Shown: positions 7,225 to 16,100 of the stretch, piece by piece
How positions within the stretch are numbered: position 1 is the first letter of the stretch
Layout of the letters: every line of letters begins with the position of its first letter
Source of the DNA: Marinobacter daqiaonensis
GTDB taxonomy: Bacteria; Pseudomonadota; Gammaproteobacteria; Pseudomonadales; Oleiphilaceae
Direction: 5' to 3'
NCBI RefSeq assembly: GCF_900115285.1
Contig: NZ_FOYW01000003.1
Location: 62,001-126,000, forward strand
DNA length: 64,000 nucleotides
Translations under genes and position numbers: made by a program
Notes under the pieces: generated by a model
What the model was told of the DNA's origin: nothing
The model's database searches: none
The model's input: only the letters and a program-made list of their open reading frames with translations

Positions 7225-8685
7225 TTTCGTTTCTGCCGCCGGGCCAAAGCTTGCCCTGGGGCCCTTCAGTGGTTCCTGCCGTTTTGCCTGCTCAAGGTAA
7301 GTATTGATCGCCTGCAGCCGTTGCTCATCCGTCGTGCTTTTGCCCGCGAATCTGAGGAAGCTGATGGCCTTTTCCCATTGCTCGAAGCCATTGGCCAGGG
7401 TGCGCGCCACAAGGATGTAGGCCGGTGCAATCTGCTCGCTACCAGGGAACCGCTTGTGGAAGTCCTTCAGCAGGCGCAGTGCCTGGCGATAATCCTGCTG
7501 GTGGAACAATAGGTCTGCGGCGTCCACCACCAGTTCCGGGTCCTGGATCCGGAAATCCGGGTCATGGCGGGCGAGCACTGTCAGGAGGGTTCTCACTTCC
7601 TGGTGTTTGCGGTGGGCGATCATCCATCGCAACAGTTTGACGTGATGCCTGGCCAGGTCCTGAACGTCGTTTCGTGCCAGGGCCAGTTGATACAGTTGCG
7701 ACAGCCGGATCGGATTGTGGGTGTCCCTCTTCAGGGCCTCCTCCAGTATGCCGGCGACCAAGTTGTAGTTTCCTTCCTTGAGGTTCATGTCGATATCGGC
7801 ATCGACACGGCGGGTGCGGTCCCGCTGGCTGGATTCCGTTGTCGGCAGATCTTCCTGGAAGTCACTGGCGAAGCCCAGCTCCTCCTGATACTGGAACAGC
7901 AGGTATCCCAGCATGTGGAACAGCATCAGGGTGTAGGTGCTGTTGAGAAAACCCGCGAGGGGCTGGGCAATGGCAGGGTCAAGGTGACTGGCGGCGAACT
8001 CCTGGGCGGCACCGGAGGCCAGGGTGAGGAGAATCAGGAAGCCGTACAACAGGAAGTAGGGCCAGCCGATGCGGGAGATCAGGGTGGCCAGGTTCAGGGG
8101 ATTGATGGCCGCAACCACCGAATGTTCCATGGCCAGCACCATGATGGAGGCCGGCAGCGCCAGAATCGCAAAGGCGGCCACCACCATGGCCGGCAGCGGG
8201 CCCAGGAAAATGCCGGAGGCCACCACCAGAGCAACCATGGCAACAAAGACAAGAAGCTGCTGTATGACAATGGCGAAACCCTCACCGGTATAGGCGGTGG
8301 CCACCGGCGGCGGCTTCATATGACCTTCCGCGGTGTGGCGGATAACCGCGTAGGTGTACTTGAACAGCGCCAGCAGCAGCACGAAGGAGATCACCACCCC
8401 CAGGATGTCCTGCTGCAGGAACAGGGGGACAAAGGTACAGACCGCGATCACAATCAGTGGGTCCGCATGGAAGGGATAGCGGAAAAAACGGGACAGGCGC
8501 AGCCAGAACGGCTCAACCTCCGTTGCCGCCCCAAGATAACGCATCGTCCGCCCACAATGGGGACAGAGCCCGTGCTGGCGTCGGGCATCCGCGTCCGGCA
8601 TGCAGGCACTGCAGTAATGCAGCTGGCATTCGCGGCAGTGCCACTTGGCGGGGTCGCCCGGGTGGTAATGGCAGTCGTTTTTCAC
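7207..8685 (-). CDS. Membrane protein with N-terminal zinc-ribbon and C-terminal TPR region
   Basis: A 492-residue protein of unknown function. Residues 1-50 hold paired Cys/His motifs (CHYHP, WHCRECQLHYCSAC, LCPHCG) typical of a B-box-like or double zinc ribbon. Residues 65-265 contain about six membrane helices. Residues 290-480 are soluble and helical, with TPR-like units (NYNLVAGILEEALKRD, DYRQALRLLKDFHKRFPGSEQIAPAYILVARTLA). The layout suggests an inner-membrane scaffold with two cytoplasmic interaction modules. It is single and divergent from the ABC exporter at 8906, with 220 bp between. I cannot assign a named family with certainty. Confidence 0.72.
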   Translation of the reverse strand: MKNDCHYHPGDPAKWHCRECQLHYCSACMPDADARRQHGLCPHCGRTMRYLGAATEVEPFWLRLSRFFRYPFHADPLIVIAVCTFVPLFLQQDILGVVISFVLLLALFKYTYAVIRHTAEGHMKPPPVATAYTGEGFAIVIQQLLVFVAMVALVVASGIFLGPLPAMVVAAFAILALPASIMVLAMEHSVVAAINPLNLATLISRIGWPYFLLYGFLILLTLASGAAQEFAASHLDPAIAQPLAGFLNSTYTLMLFHMLGYLLFQYQEELGFASDFQEDLPTTESSQRDRTRRVDADIDMNLKEGNYNLVAGILEEALKRDTHNPIRLSQLYQLALARNDVQDLARHHVKLLRWMIAHRKHQEVRTLLTVLARHDPDFRIQDPELVVDAADLLFHQQDYRQALRLLKDFHKRFPGSEQIAPAYILVARTLANGFEQWEKAISFLRFAGKSTTDEQRLQAINTYLEQAKRQEPLKGPRASFGPAAETKQAGSF

Positions 8686-8905
8686 GGGTCGCGTCTTCCA
8701 TAAGGCAGTTAGCGGTATGATTGCAGATACGGCAAGATCGAGCCAGGTCAGGCATCATACGGTGGGGAAAAAGCAGTTTATCCGACTGTGCCGGCCAAAC
8801 TGATCGCCTTGAGCAACCCAGACCGCTGAAATCTACGTAAGCTTCAGGTAGCCTGCGCGGGAATCGTGGCATCCCGCCGATTCTCTGTCCCAGCCCGGAG
8901 CTGCC

Positions 8906-10732
8906 TTGAACGCACCTGCACCAACACCCGACCAGTCGTCGCAGTCCGCGGACCAGCGCCACTACACCTGGAGCACCATTTTCAGGCTGGCCCTGAAGCA
9001 CCGGCCACGGCTGGCGCGTGCCAATCTGCTGGCCATCTGCGCCACCCTGGTCAGTGTACCCATCCCGCTGTTGCTGCCGGTACTGGTGGACGAGGTTCTG
9101 CTGGACGAGCCCGGTCCGGTATTGCCGGTGATGAACCAGGTATTGCCTGCGGGGTGGGAGACACCGGTGGTCTACATCGGGCTGATGGTGCTGGTGGCGT
9201 TCCTGCTGCGGATTGCCGCCCTGGGTTTCAACGTCCTGCAGTCCCGGGAGTTCTCCAAAATTTCCAAGGACATCATCTTCCGCATGCGCAGCCGGCTGCT
9301 GGAGCGGGTGCAGCGGGTGTCCATGTCGGAATACGAGACCATGGGCTCGGGGGCGGTGAGCAGTCATTTCATCACCGACATGGACACCATTGACGAATTC
9401 CTCGGCACCACTATCAGCCGCTTCATCGTCGCCAGCCTGACCGTGATCGGCGTCGCCTGCGTGTTGCTGTGGGTCCACTGGCAACTGGCGCTGGTGATCA
9501 TGCTGTTCAATCCGGTGGTGATCTACATGACCATGGTGATCGGCAAGCAGGTGAAGGACCTCAAGCGCCGGGAGAACAAGGCCTACGAGGAATTCCAGGG
9601 CGACCTGACCGAGACCCTGGACGCCATTCACCAGCTGCGGGCCGCCAACCGGGAGGGACACTATATCCGCCAGCTGGTGGAGCGGGCCCGCAGTGTCCGG
9701 GACTATGCCATCACCTTCCAGTGGCGCAGCGATGCCGCCGGGCGGGCAAGTTTTGCCCTGTTCCAGTTCGGTGTGGACAGCTTTCGTGCCGCCGCCATGG
9801 TGGCGGTGCTGTTCAGCGACCTCAGTATCGGCATGATGTTCGCCATCTTCGGCTACCTCTGGTTCATGCTGACGCCGGTGCAGGAAATGCTGAACATGCA
9901 GTACGCATGGTATGCAGCCAATGCCGCGCTGGCCAGGATCAACCGGCTTCTGGACCTCAGGGAAGAGCCCCGTTACCCGGCCCTGCAGAACCCGTTTCGA
10001 AACAGGCATACGGTCAGCCTGACCCTGCGGGACGTTCATTTCCGTTATGCCGACGACGAGCAGGTGCTGGCGGGTATCAACCTGCATATAGAACCGGGAG
10101 AAAAAGTGGCGGTGGTAGGTGCCAGTGGCGGCGGAAAATCCACTCTGGTGCAGGTCATTCTTGGCATGTACACGCCGCAACAGGGAGAGGTATTGGTGGA
10201 TGATGTGCCTGTCCAGCAGATCGGATTACCCTGCCTGCGAGAGCATGTGGCCACCGTGCTCCAGCACCCGGCGCTGTTCAACGCCACCATCCGCCAGAAT
10301 CTCACCCTGGGGCGGGACAAGGCCGATGACGAACTATGGCAGGCCCTTGCCATCGCCCAGATGGACCACACCGTTGCCGAGATGCCCCGGCAGCTGGATA
10401 CCATGGTGGGACGGCAGGGCATCCGGCTCTCCGGGGGGCAACGGCAGCGACTGGCCATCGCCCGGATGATCCTCACCGATCCGTCCCTGGTGATCCTGGA
10501 TGAGGCCACCTCGGCACTGGATGCGGAAACCGAGTTCCAGCTCCACAAGGCGCTGGAGACATTCCTGGAAAAACGCACCACGCTGATCATTGCCCACCGC
10601 CTCAGTGCCGTTAAGCAGGCGGACCGCGCGGTGGTCTTCGAAGACGGGAAAATCATCGAGGAGGGGCAGCACGACGAGCTGATCGCCCAGCGTGGCCTCT
10701 ATGCCCAGTTGTATGGTGAGCGGCAGGCGTAG
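8906..10732 (+). CDS. ABC-type exporter, fused permease and ATPase (MsbA/MdlB-like)
   Basis: A 608-residue half-transporter that should work as a homodimer in the inner membrane. The permease half (about 30-330) has six predicted helices. The ATPase half has Walker A GASGGGKST near 405-412, signature LSGGQRQR near 508, Walker B LVILDEATSALD near 530-540 and the switch histidine in IIAHRLS. A TTG start at 8906 is chosen because cccggag is spaced correctly before it and no ATG precedes the conserved region. Cargo (lipid, peptide or drug) cannot be decided. The gene stands alone, without an adjacent membrane-fusion protein. Confidence 0.88.
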   Translation: MNAPAPTPDQSSQSADQRHYTWSTIFRLALKHRPRLARANLLAICATLVSVPIPLLLPVLVDEVLLDEPGPVLPVMNQVLPAGWETPVVYIGLMVLVAFLLRIAALGFNVLQSREFSKISKDIIFRMRSRLLERVQRVSMSEYETMGSGAVSSHFITDMDTIDEFLGTTISRFIVASLTVIGVACVLLWVHWQLALVIMLFNPVVIYMTMVIGKQVKDLKRRENKAYEEFQGDLTETLDAIHQLRAANREGHYIRQLVERARSVRDYAITFQWRSDAAGRASFALFQFGVDSFRAAAMVAVLFSDLSIGMMFAIFGYLWFMLTPVQEMLNMQYAWYAANAALARINRLLDLREEPRYPALQNPFRNRHTVSLTLRDVHFRYADDEQVLAGINLHIEPGEKVAVVGASGGGKSTLVQVILGMYTPQQGEVLVDDVPVQQIGLPCLREHVATVLQHPALFNATIRQNLTLGRDKADDELWQALAIAQMDHTVAEMPRQLDTMVGRQGIRLSGGQRQRLAIARMILTDPSLVILDEATSALDAETEFQLHKALETFLEKRTTLIIAHRLSAVKQADRAVVFEDGKIIEEGQHDELIAQRGLYAQLYGERQA

Positions 10733-10843
10733 CAGGCCGCCTGCTTCCGGTTTGGCGGATCCTGCCCTTTTCCCGCTACCTGCTATTCTTGAAGCTGTCT
10801 GTTTTTAAGAACAGTCATGAAAGCTCTGTGGATGGAAGAGGTT

Positions 10844-12913
10844 ATGGGAACAAGGAAAAGGCCTGGGCTGAATCCGGCGGCATTGCTGCCATTGGTGTTC
10901 GCTGGTGCGGTAAACGCGCAGGAGGAAGGCAGGGAAACTTTGGACACCCTTCCCGACATCACTGTCTCCGCTCCCCGCCTGGAGCGGGACATCTACGCTA
11001 CCCCGGCGGCGGTTTCCACCCTGAACCAGCGGGAGATCCGCCGGGGCGAGCAGGGCGTCCGGCTGGATGAGTCGCTGGAAACGGTACCGGGCCTGTATAT
11101 CCAGAACCGAAACAACTTCGCCCAGGGGCAGCGCATCTCCATCCGGGGCTTCGGGGCACGGGCGCCCTTCGGGATCCGTGGGCTGCACATCCGCGTGGAT
11201 GGCATCCCCTACACTCTGCCGGATGGCCAGGCCCAGATCGACTCGGTCGACCTGGCCGGCGCGAGGCAGATCGAGGTGATCCGGGGGCCTTCGTCGGTGC
11301 TTTACGGCAATGCCGCCGGCGGTGTCATCGACATCACCACCACCGATGGCCGCTATATCCGTCAGTCGCCGGTTATCGGATTGCAGGCTGGCAGTCATGG
11401 TCTGCGGCAGGTCAACCTGCAGGCCGGGGGCGAACAGGGTGACTGGCATTATTACGCCAGCGGAACCGCGCTCCATTCCGATGGCTACCGGGACCAGAGC
11501 GAGGTGGAGAAGTACCTGCTCAACAGCAAGCTCGGTTACCGCCTGGATAATGATCGGTCCGTGTCGGTGCTGTTGAATCTGCTGGACACCCCCAAGGCCG
11601 AGGATCCCGGCGGCCTGACCCGGGAGGCCGCCGAGGAGGATCCGAGCCAGGCCTGGCGGTTCTCCCGGTTACTGGATGCCGGCCAGAGCGTGGAACAACA
11701 GCTGGTGGGCGCCCACTACCGTGACGGGGACTTCGCCGCTGGCGCCGTTGATGTCAGGGCATTCTACAGTTGGCGGGACTTTGAGCAGCAGCTGCCGTTC
11801 CCGGGACCGAGCCTGATCAACTATCAGCGGGACTATTTTGGTGGGGGCCTTGAATACAGCCGGGACACCGAACTGGCAGGCCGTCCACTGACCTGGGTGA
11901 CCGGGCTGGATCTGGGCTGGCAGCAGGATGATCGCGGTCGCCGGTCCGTGGATGCCGATGGCAACATCACCGGTGTCACCGCTGACGAGTACCAGCAGGC
12001 CCAGAGTACCGGTGTCTTCCTGCAGGGCGAGTGGTTACTGACTAACGCTGTCGCACTGAGTGGGGGCGTCCGCCATGACCGGGTCGCGCTCGAAATCGAT
12101 GACGATTTCCTGGCCGATGGCAGCGAAGACAACGGTGAGCGCACCTTCCGGGAGTGGTCCGGCAGCATCGGCCTGAGCTTTCGCTACCGGCCCAGCCACC
12201 AACTCTATGCCACCGTTGGCAACGCCTTTGAGACGCCCACCTTCACCGAGTTCGCGCGCCCGGATGGCGGCGGCGGTTTCAACCCGAATCTCGAACCCCA
12301 GCAGGCCTGGAACTACGAAGTGGGTGCCCGGGGGCTCTTCGATAATGGCGTGGAGTACGAGCTGGCCCTGTTCTCGGCGAACGTCGAAGACGAGCTCGTA
12401 CCCTTTGAAAACTCCGATGGCCGAACTTTTTTTGAGAACGCGGGGCGCACCTCCCGGGATGGCATAGAGGCCGGTATCCGGTGGCCGTTCCACAGCGCCT
12501 GGACCGCAACCAGCAGCGTGACCTGGGCGCGGTACCGGTTCGACCGTTTTGAGGAGGAGGGCGATGACCTCTCCGGTAACGAGCTGCCCGGCCTGCCGGG
12601 TGTTCTCTGGCACGGCGGTCTCGCCTGGCAGGGGCTGGGGGGCCGCTTTGCGGAGGTTGGTGCACACTATGAGGGAGACTTCTACGCCGACAATGCCAAT
12701 ACCGAGTCGGTGGACAGCCACTGGCGCTTCGACTTCAAGGTTGGCGATAGCTGGCGCCTGGGAGGGGATAACAGTCTCGACCTGTACGCCGGTGTCCGCA
12801 ACCTGCTGGATGAGGAATACTTCGAGAACGTCCGGGTCAACGCCAACTTCGATCGGTATTACGAACCGGCGGCGGGCCGAACGTTCTATGCAGGCATCGA
12901 ACTGGGCTTTTAG
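10844..12913 (+). CDS. TonB-dependent outer-membrane receptor
   Basis: A 689-residue receptor. A signal peptide (GLNPAALLPLVFAGAVNAQ) leads to a TonB-box-like DTLPDITVSAPR segment, the plug (QREIRRGEQGVRLDESLETVPGLYIQNRNN, RISIRGFGARAPFGIRGL, VEVIRGPSS-type IEVIRGPSSVLYG) and a beta barrel ending in aromatic FYAGIELGF. The start at 10844 is favoured over ATGs at 10817 and 10832 because ggaag is correctly spaced and the signal peptide then begins at once. The plug resembles the YncD/FecA group, so a metal chelate is likely cargo, though no siderophore genes or clear Fur box are nearby. It is monocistronic. Confidence 0.88.
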   Translation: MGTRKRPGLNPAALLPLVFAGAVNAQEEGRETLDTLPDITVSAPRLERDIYATPAAVSTLNQREIRRGEQGVRLDESLETVPGLYIQNRNNFAQGQRISIRGFGARAPFGIRGLHIRVDGIPYTLPDGQAQIDSVDLAGARQIEVIRGPSSVLYGNAAGGVIDITTTDGRYIRQSPVIGLQAGSHGLRQVNLQAGGEQGDWHYYASGTALHSDGYRDQSEVEKYLLNSKLGYRLDNDRSVSVLLNLLDTPKAEDPGGLTREAAEEDPSQAWRFSRLLDAGQSVEQQLVGAHYRDGDFAAGAVDVRAFYSWRDFEQQLPFPGPSLINYQRDYFGGGLEYSRDTELAGRPLTWVTGLDLGWQQDDRGRRSVDADGNITGVTADEYQQAQSTGVFLQGEWLLTNAVALSGGVRHDRVALEIDDDFLADGSEDNGERTFREWSGSIGLSFRYRPSHQLYATVGNAFETPTFTEFARPDGGGGFNPNLEPQQAWNYEVGARGLFDNGVEYELALFSANVEDELVPFENSDGRTFFENAGRTSRDGIEAGIRWPFHSAWTATSSVTWARYRFDRFEEEGDDLSGNELPGLPGVLWHGGLAWQGLGGRFAEVGAHYEGDFYADNANTESVDSHWRFDFKVGDSWRLGGDNSLDLYAGVRNLLDEEYFENVRVNANFDRYYEPAAGRTFYAGIELGF

Positions 12914-12947
12914 GCACTCCAGTCAGGCCGTTGCACAAAAGTCTGAC

Positions 12948-13062
12948 GGCTTGAGGGGTGGCGGGGGTTTTCGCAGCAGGGCCAGGGATGGCCCGGAGCA
13001 AGGCGGGCGCCAGGGAAGGCCCCTGAATTGCGGCGAAGAAAGCCCCCGCCACCCCTCAAGCC
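12948..13062. repeat. 115-bp element bounded by 20-bp perfect inverted repeats
   Basis: The ends (12948-12967 ggcttgaggggtggcggggg and 13043-13062) are exact reverse complements. The inner 75 bases hold further near-symmetric pieces (gggccagggatggccc, gcgccagggaaggcccc), so the RNA would fold into a long branched hairpin. It fills most of the space between the convergent receptor and GGDEF-fusion genes. This looks like a small non-coding repeat of the REP/MITE kind; as a hairpin it could also end both transcripts. No second copy was noticed in this window. Confidence 0.7.
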
Positions 13063-13110
13063 AGCCCCCAAGCTTCAGCTACACTCCCCGTAACCCAGTC
13101 AGCCCCGAAT

Positions 13111-16100
13111 TCAGGCCGCCACCGTCAGCTGGTTCCGTCCGTTCGCCTTGGACTTGTACAATGCCTTGTCAGCCCGCCTGATCAGCTTCTCGGGATCCAC
13201 GTGGGAGGCGTCCGCGGTAACCAGACCAAGACTGACGGTGACCCCGAGGATCTCGTCATCAACCCGCACCTGATGTCGTTCAATGGCCTTGCGGATCCGC
13301 TCCGCCACCATGGCCGCTTCCTCCTTCCCGGCGCCGGGAAGAATGAGTACCATTTCCTCCCCGCCATAACGGGCGGCCGTATCGTTCTCCCGGGAGTTCG
13401 CCTTGATCAGGTCAGCCACTTCACGCAGCACCTGGTCTCCGAGCTGGTGACCCCAGGTGTCATTGAACTGCTTGAAATGGTCGATATCCAGCAGCACCAG
13501 GGACATCTCCCGGTCATAGCGGGCCACGCTCGCCAGTTCCTGCCGCAGCATATTCTGGAAGTAGTCGTGGTTGAAAAGGTTGGTCAGCCCATCCACCGCC
13601 GCCTTCCGGGACAGCTCCAGACGACCGGCCGCCGCCACGGCGATGATCTCCAGTGCGCCTATTCTCGCCTCCGTGAAACAGTTGCTGATGTGATTGTTTT
13701 CCAGGTACAGCAGGCCAGTGAGGGCCCTGTCCTTGCCCTTGCCGATGGCAATGGGCAGGCAGAGAATCGAGCGCACCCGCTCCCGCAGGATATATTCCTC
13801 GCGGTCGAGTCCGGGCACGCCGCTGTTGACGGCCAGGGCGTCGGCAACCACAACGCTCTCCATGGTCCGGCTGACGTAATTGATGGTGGCCTGGGAGACG
13901 GATTCGCACTGTTCGAGCGGGGAAGACTGCAGGATGACGGTTTCCTGGAGGTCCACGGAAGCCTCCGCCTCGATGCGTAGCCTGCCGTCGCCGTCCCGCA
14001 GTGCGAGGACTCCCCGCTGCGCACCAGCGAACTCCATGGCAATGTCGATGATGGCCGCCACCATCCGGCTGTGGATCTGCTCGTCGGCGATGGCCCTCAG
14101 GGCCTTCATCAGCGACGTCATGTCCACCTCAGCCATGGCCATGGCCCGGGTGCCGGCCAGGGTTACGGAGCGCCGTTCGCCGGCCTGGTCGGGATAGAGC
14201 TGTTCCAGTTGTCGCACCTTGGCGATCGCGCCCCATCGCTGGTAGAGATCCCGCGCCTTTGCGAGGTAGGGCATGGCGATGGTGATGCGGCCTGCGTTCA
14301 TGTGCATCCGACCACACAGTTCACTGGCCAGAGCCTGCTCACTCAGGAAGCCGTGTTCACGTGACAGCTCGATAGACCTGTCGAACGCCTCGTGGGCTTC
14401 AAACTCCCTGCCCTCGACCCTGAGCAGCTCCGCCTTGCATAACTCGTGCTTGTTAGGCGTATTGAACGGGTCCGTCTTTCGTCGCCGGGCCATGGCCCGG
14501 AGCTCCTTCCGGACCCCCTTGACCAGCTTCCGGGCCTGCCGGGAACCCTTGCTGTTGCCTGCACTGCGCAGGTACACGAGTACCGCTATAAAGGATGTCC
14601 AGCGCCCCCCGTAGAAACCCTGAACGCCGGACACCGTGGACCCCATGTGCTCGGCGATTTCCTGTGCCCGGTGGGTTCCGGTGTCGTCACCGAACAGGTA
14701 GCTCAGGTACATACTCCTGGCAAGCACCTGGTCTGAAAGGGCGAAGTCCTTGGCGGCCTGATGCCGGGGCAGCATCTCATCGATGTTGTAATGTTCGCCC
14801 ACCAGCCTGGCGGGATTCCGGGACAGGCCCCGGAGGTTTTGCAGCATCTGAAGCCGGGAATCCTGGTGGTACAGCATGGCCCCCATATGAAGTGCCCGGA
14901 ACTCGGCAAGATGATGGCTGGTGAGGTTTTCAATTCGCGACAGCTCCTCACCAGCGGCGAACATGGACTCTTCCAGGATGTTGGAGGCATGCACGGCATA
15001 CTCGAAATCGCCATTGTCCATGCAGTACCGGGCCCCCAGCCGGAGACTCTCGTAGGTGTTCTGGAGGGGTTCCTTCCAGTGCTGGATCACGGACCCGTAA
15101 AGATGCTGGGCGCGCCCCCGGCGGCTGTTGAACCGGTCGCTCAGCTCAATGCCCAATCTGCCCAGCGCAACCCCGGTATCGGGATCGTTCATGGACTCGG
15201 CAAACATCATGCCGATAATGGAAAAGGCGGTGGTGGTTTCCGGGCTGTGGCCATGATCCAGGGAGATCTCGGCACCTTTGAGGCACAGCAATGGCAACAG
15301 CATCGGCTCCGCGAACATAGCCGCGCTGCCGATACTGGCCCCGATACGACAGGCGGCCCGGTGCTCGGGAGACGTCATGTCCGGCAGATCCTTCACCGTT
15401 GCCAGGTTCAGTGTCTTCAGGCGGCTCCTGAACTTCAGGAAACGGAGCACAACCTGGAACTTCTTCGGATGACGGTTGTAACGATGACCCAGTTTGTTCA
15501 GCAGCGGCAGCGCGATATCGATCGCCTTTTCCAGTTCTCCCTGGGTGATGCAATGGCCGATCTCGATTTCATGGAAGGTGACCCGGCTGAGGAGGTCGCG
15601 GGCGTTCGCCAGGCCGGAATCAACAAAAATTCTCAGGGCCCGGTGATCGCCAATGTGGGCGGCGGCCTCCGCGGCGGCCCCGAAGGCGCTCAGGGCCAGG
15701 GCATAGTCATTCTCCCAGGGACGGTCGCCAAGCAGCAGGATGGCGCGCTGGAAATGACTGTAGGCAATGGGATAAGACGCGGCCTGCCTGGCCCGGTGAC
15801 CGGCTTCCAGGTTGAGGCGGCAGAGCTCGCGTTTTTCTTCCGGGTCGTCAATGAGTGCGGACGCCGTATTCAGGTGTGTGACAATGGAGAACAGGCCGTC
15901 CTTGCGGTCCGCCGCATTGAGGTTGCGCAGCATTTGTCGGCCGATCTCGAGATGCGCCGCCAGACGTGTGCGCTCGTCCACCAGGTTGTAGGCGGTCTCC
16001 TGGATCCGGTCGTGGTTGAAGGCAAACTGGACCGTGATCCTGCCGGCATCCGTGCTCTGTTCCACCTCGGTAAGCTGGTAGGCATCACGGATGGGTGTTA

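Noticed and set aside
8513-10180. A long minus-strand open frame (about 555 codons) antisense to the ABC exporter
   Set aside because: Its product has no recognisable domains and is rich in His, Gln and Pro as expected of an antisense shadow in GC-rich DNA; the plus strand carries a complete ABC transporter.
10799-10814. Palindrome ctgtt-N6-aacag before the TonB-dependent receptor as a Fur box
   Set aside because: It does not fit the 19-bp Fur consensus and overlaps the region just before the start codon; symmetry alone is too weak.
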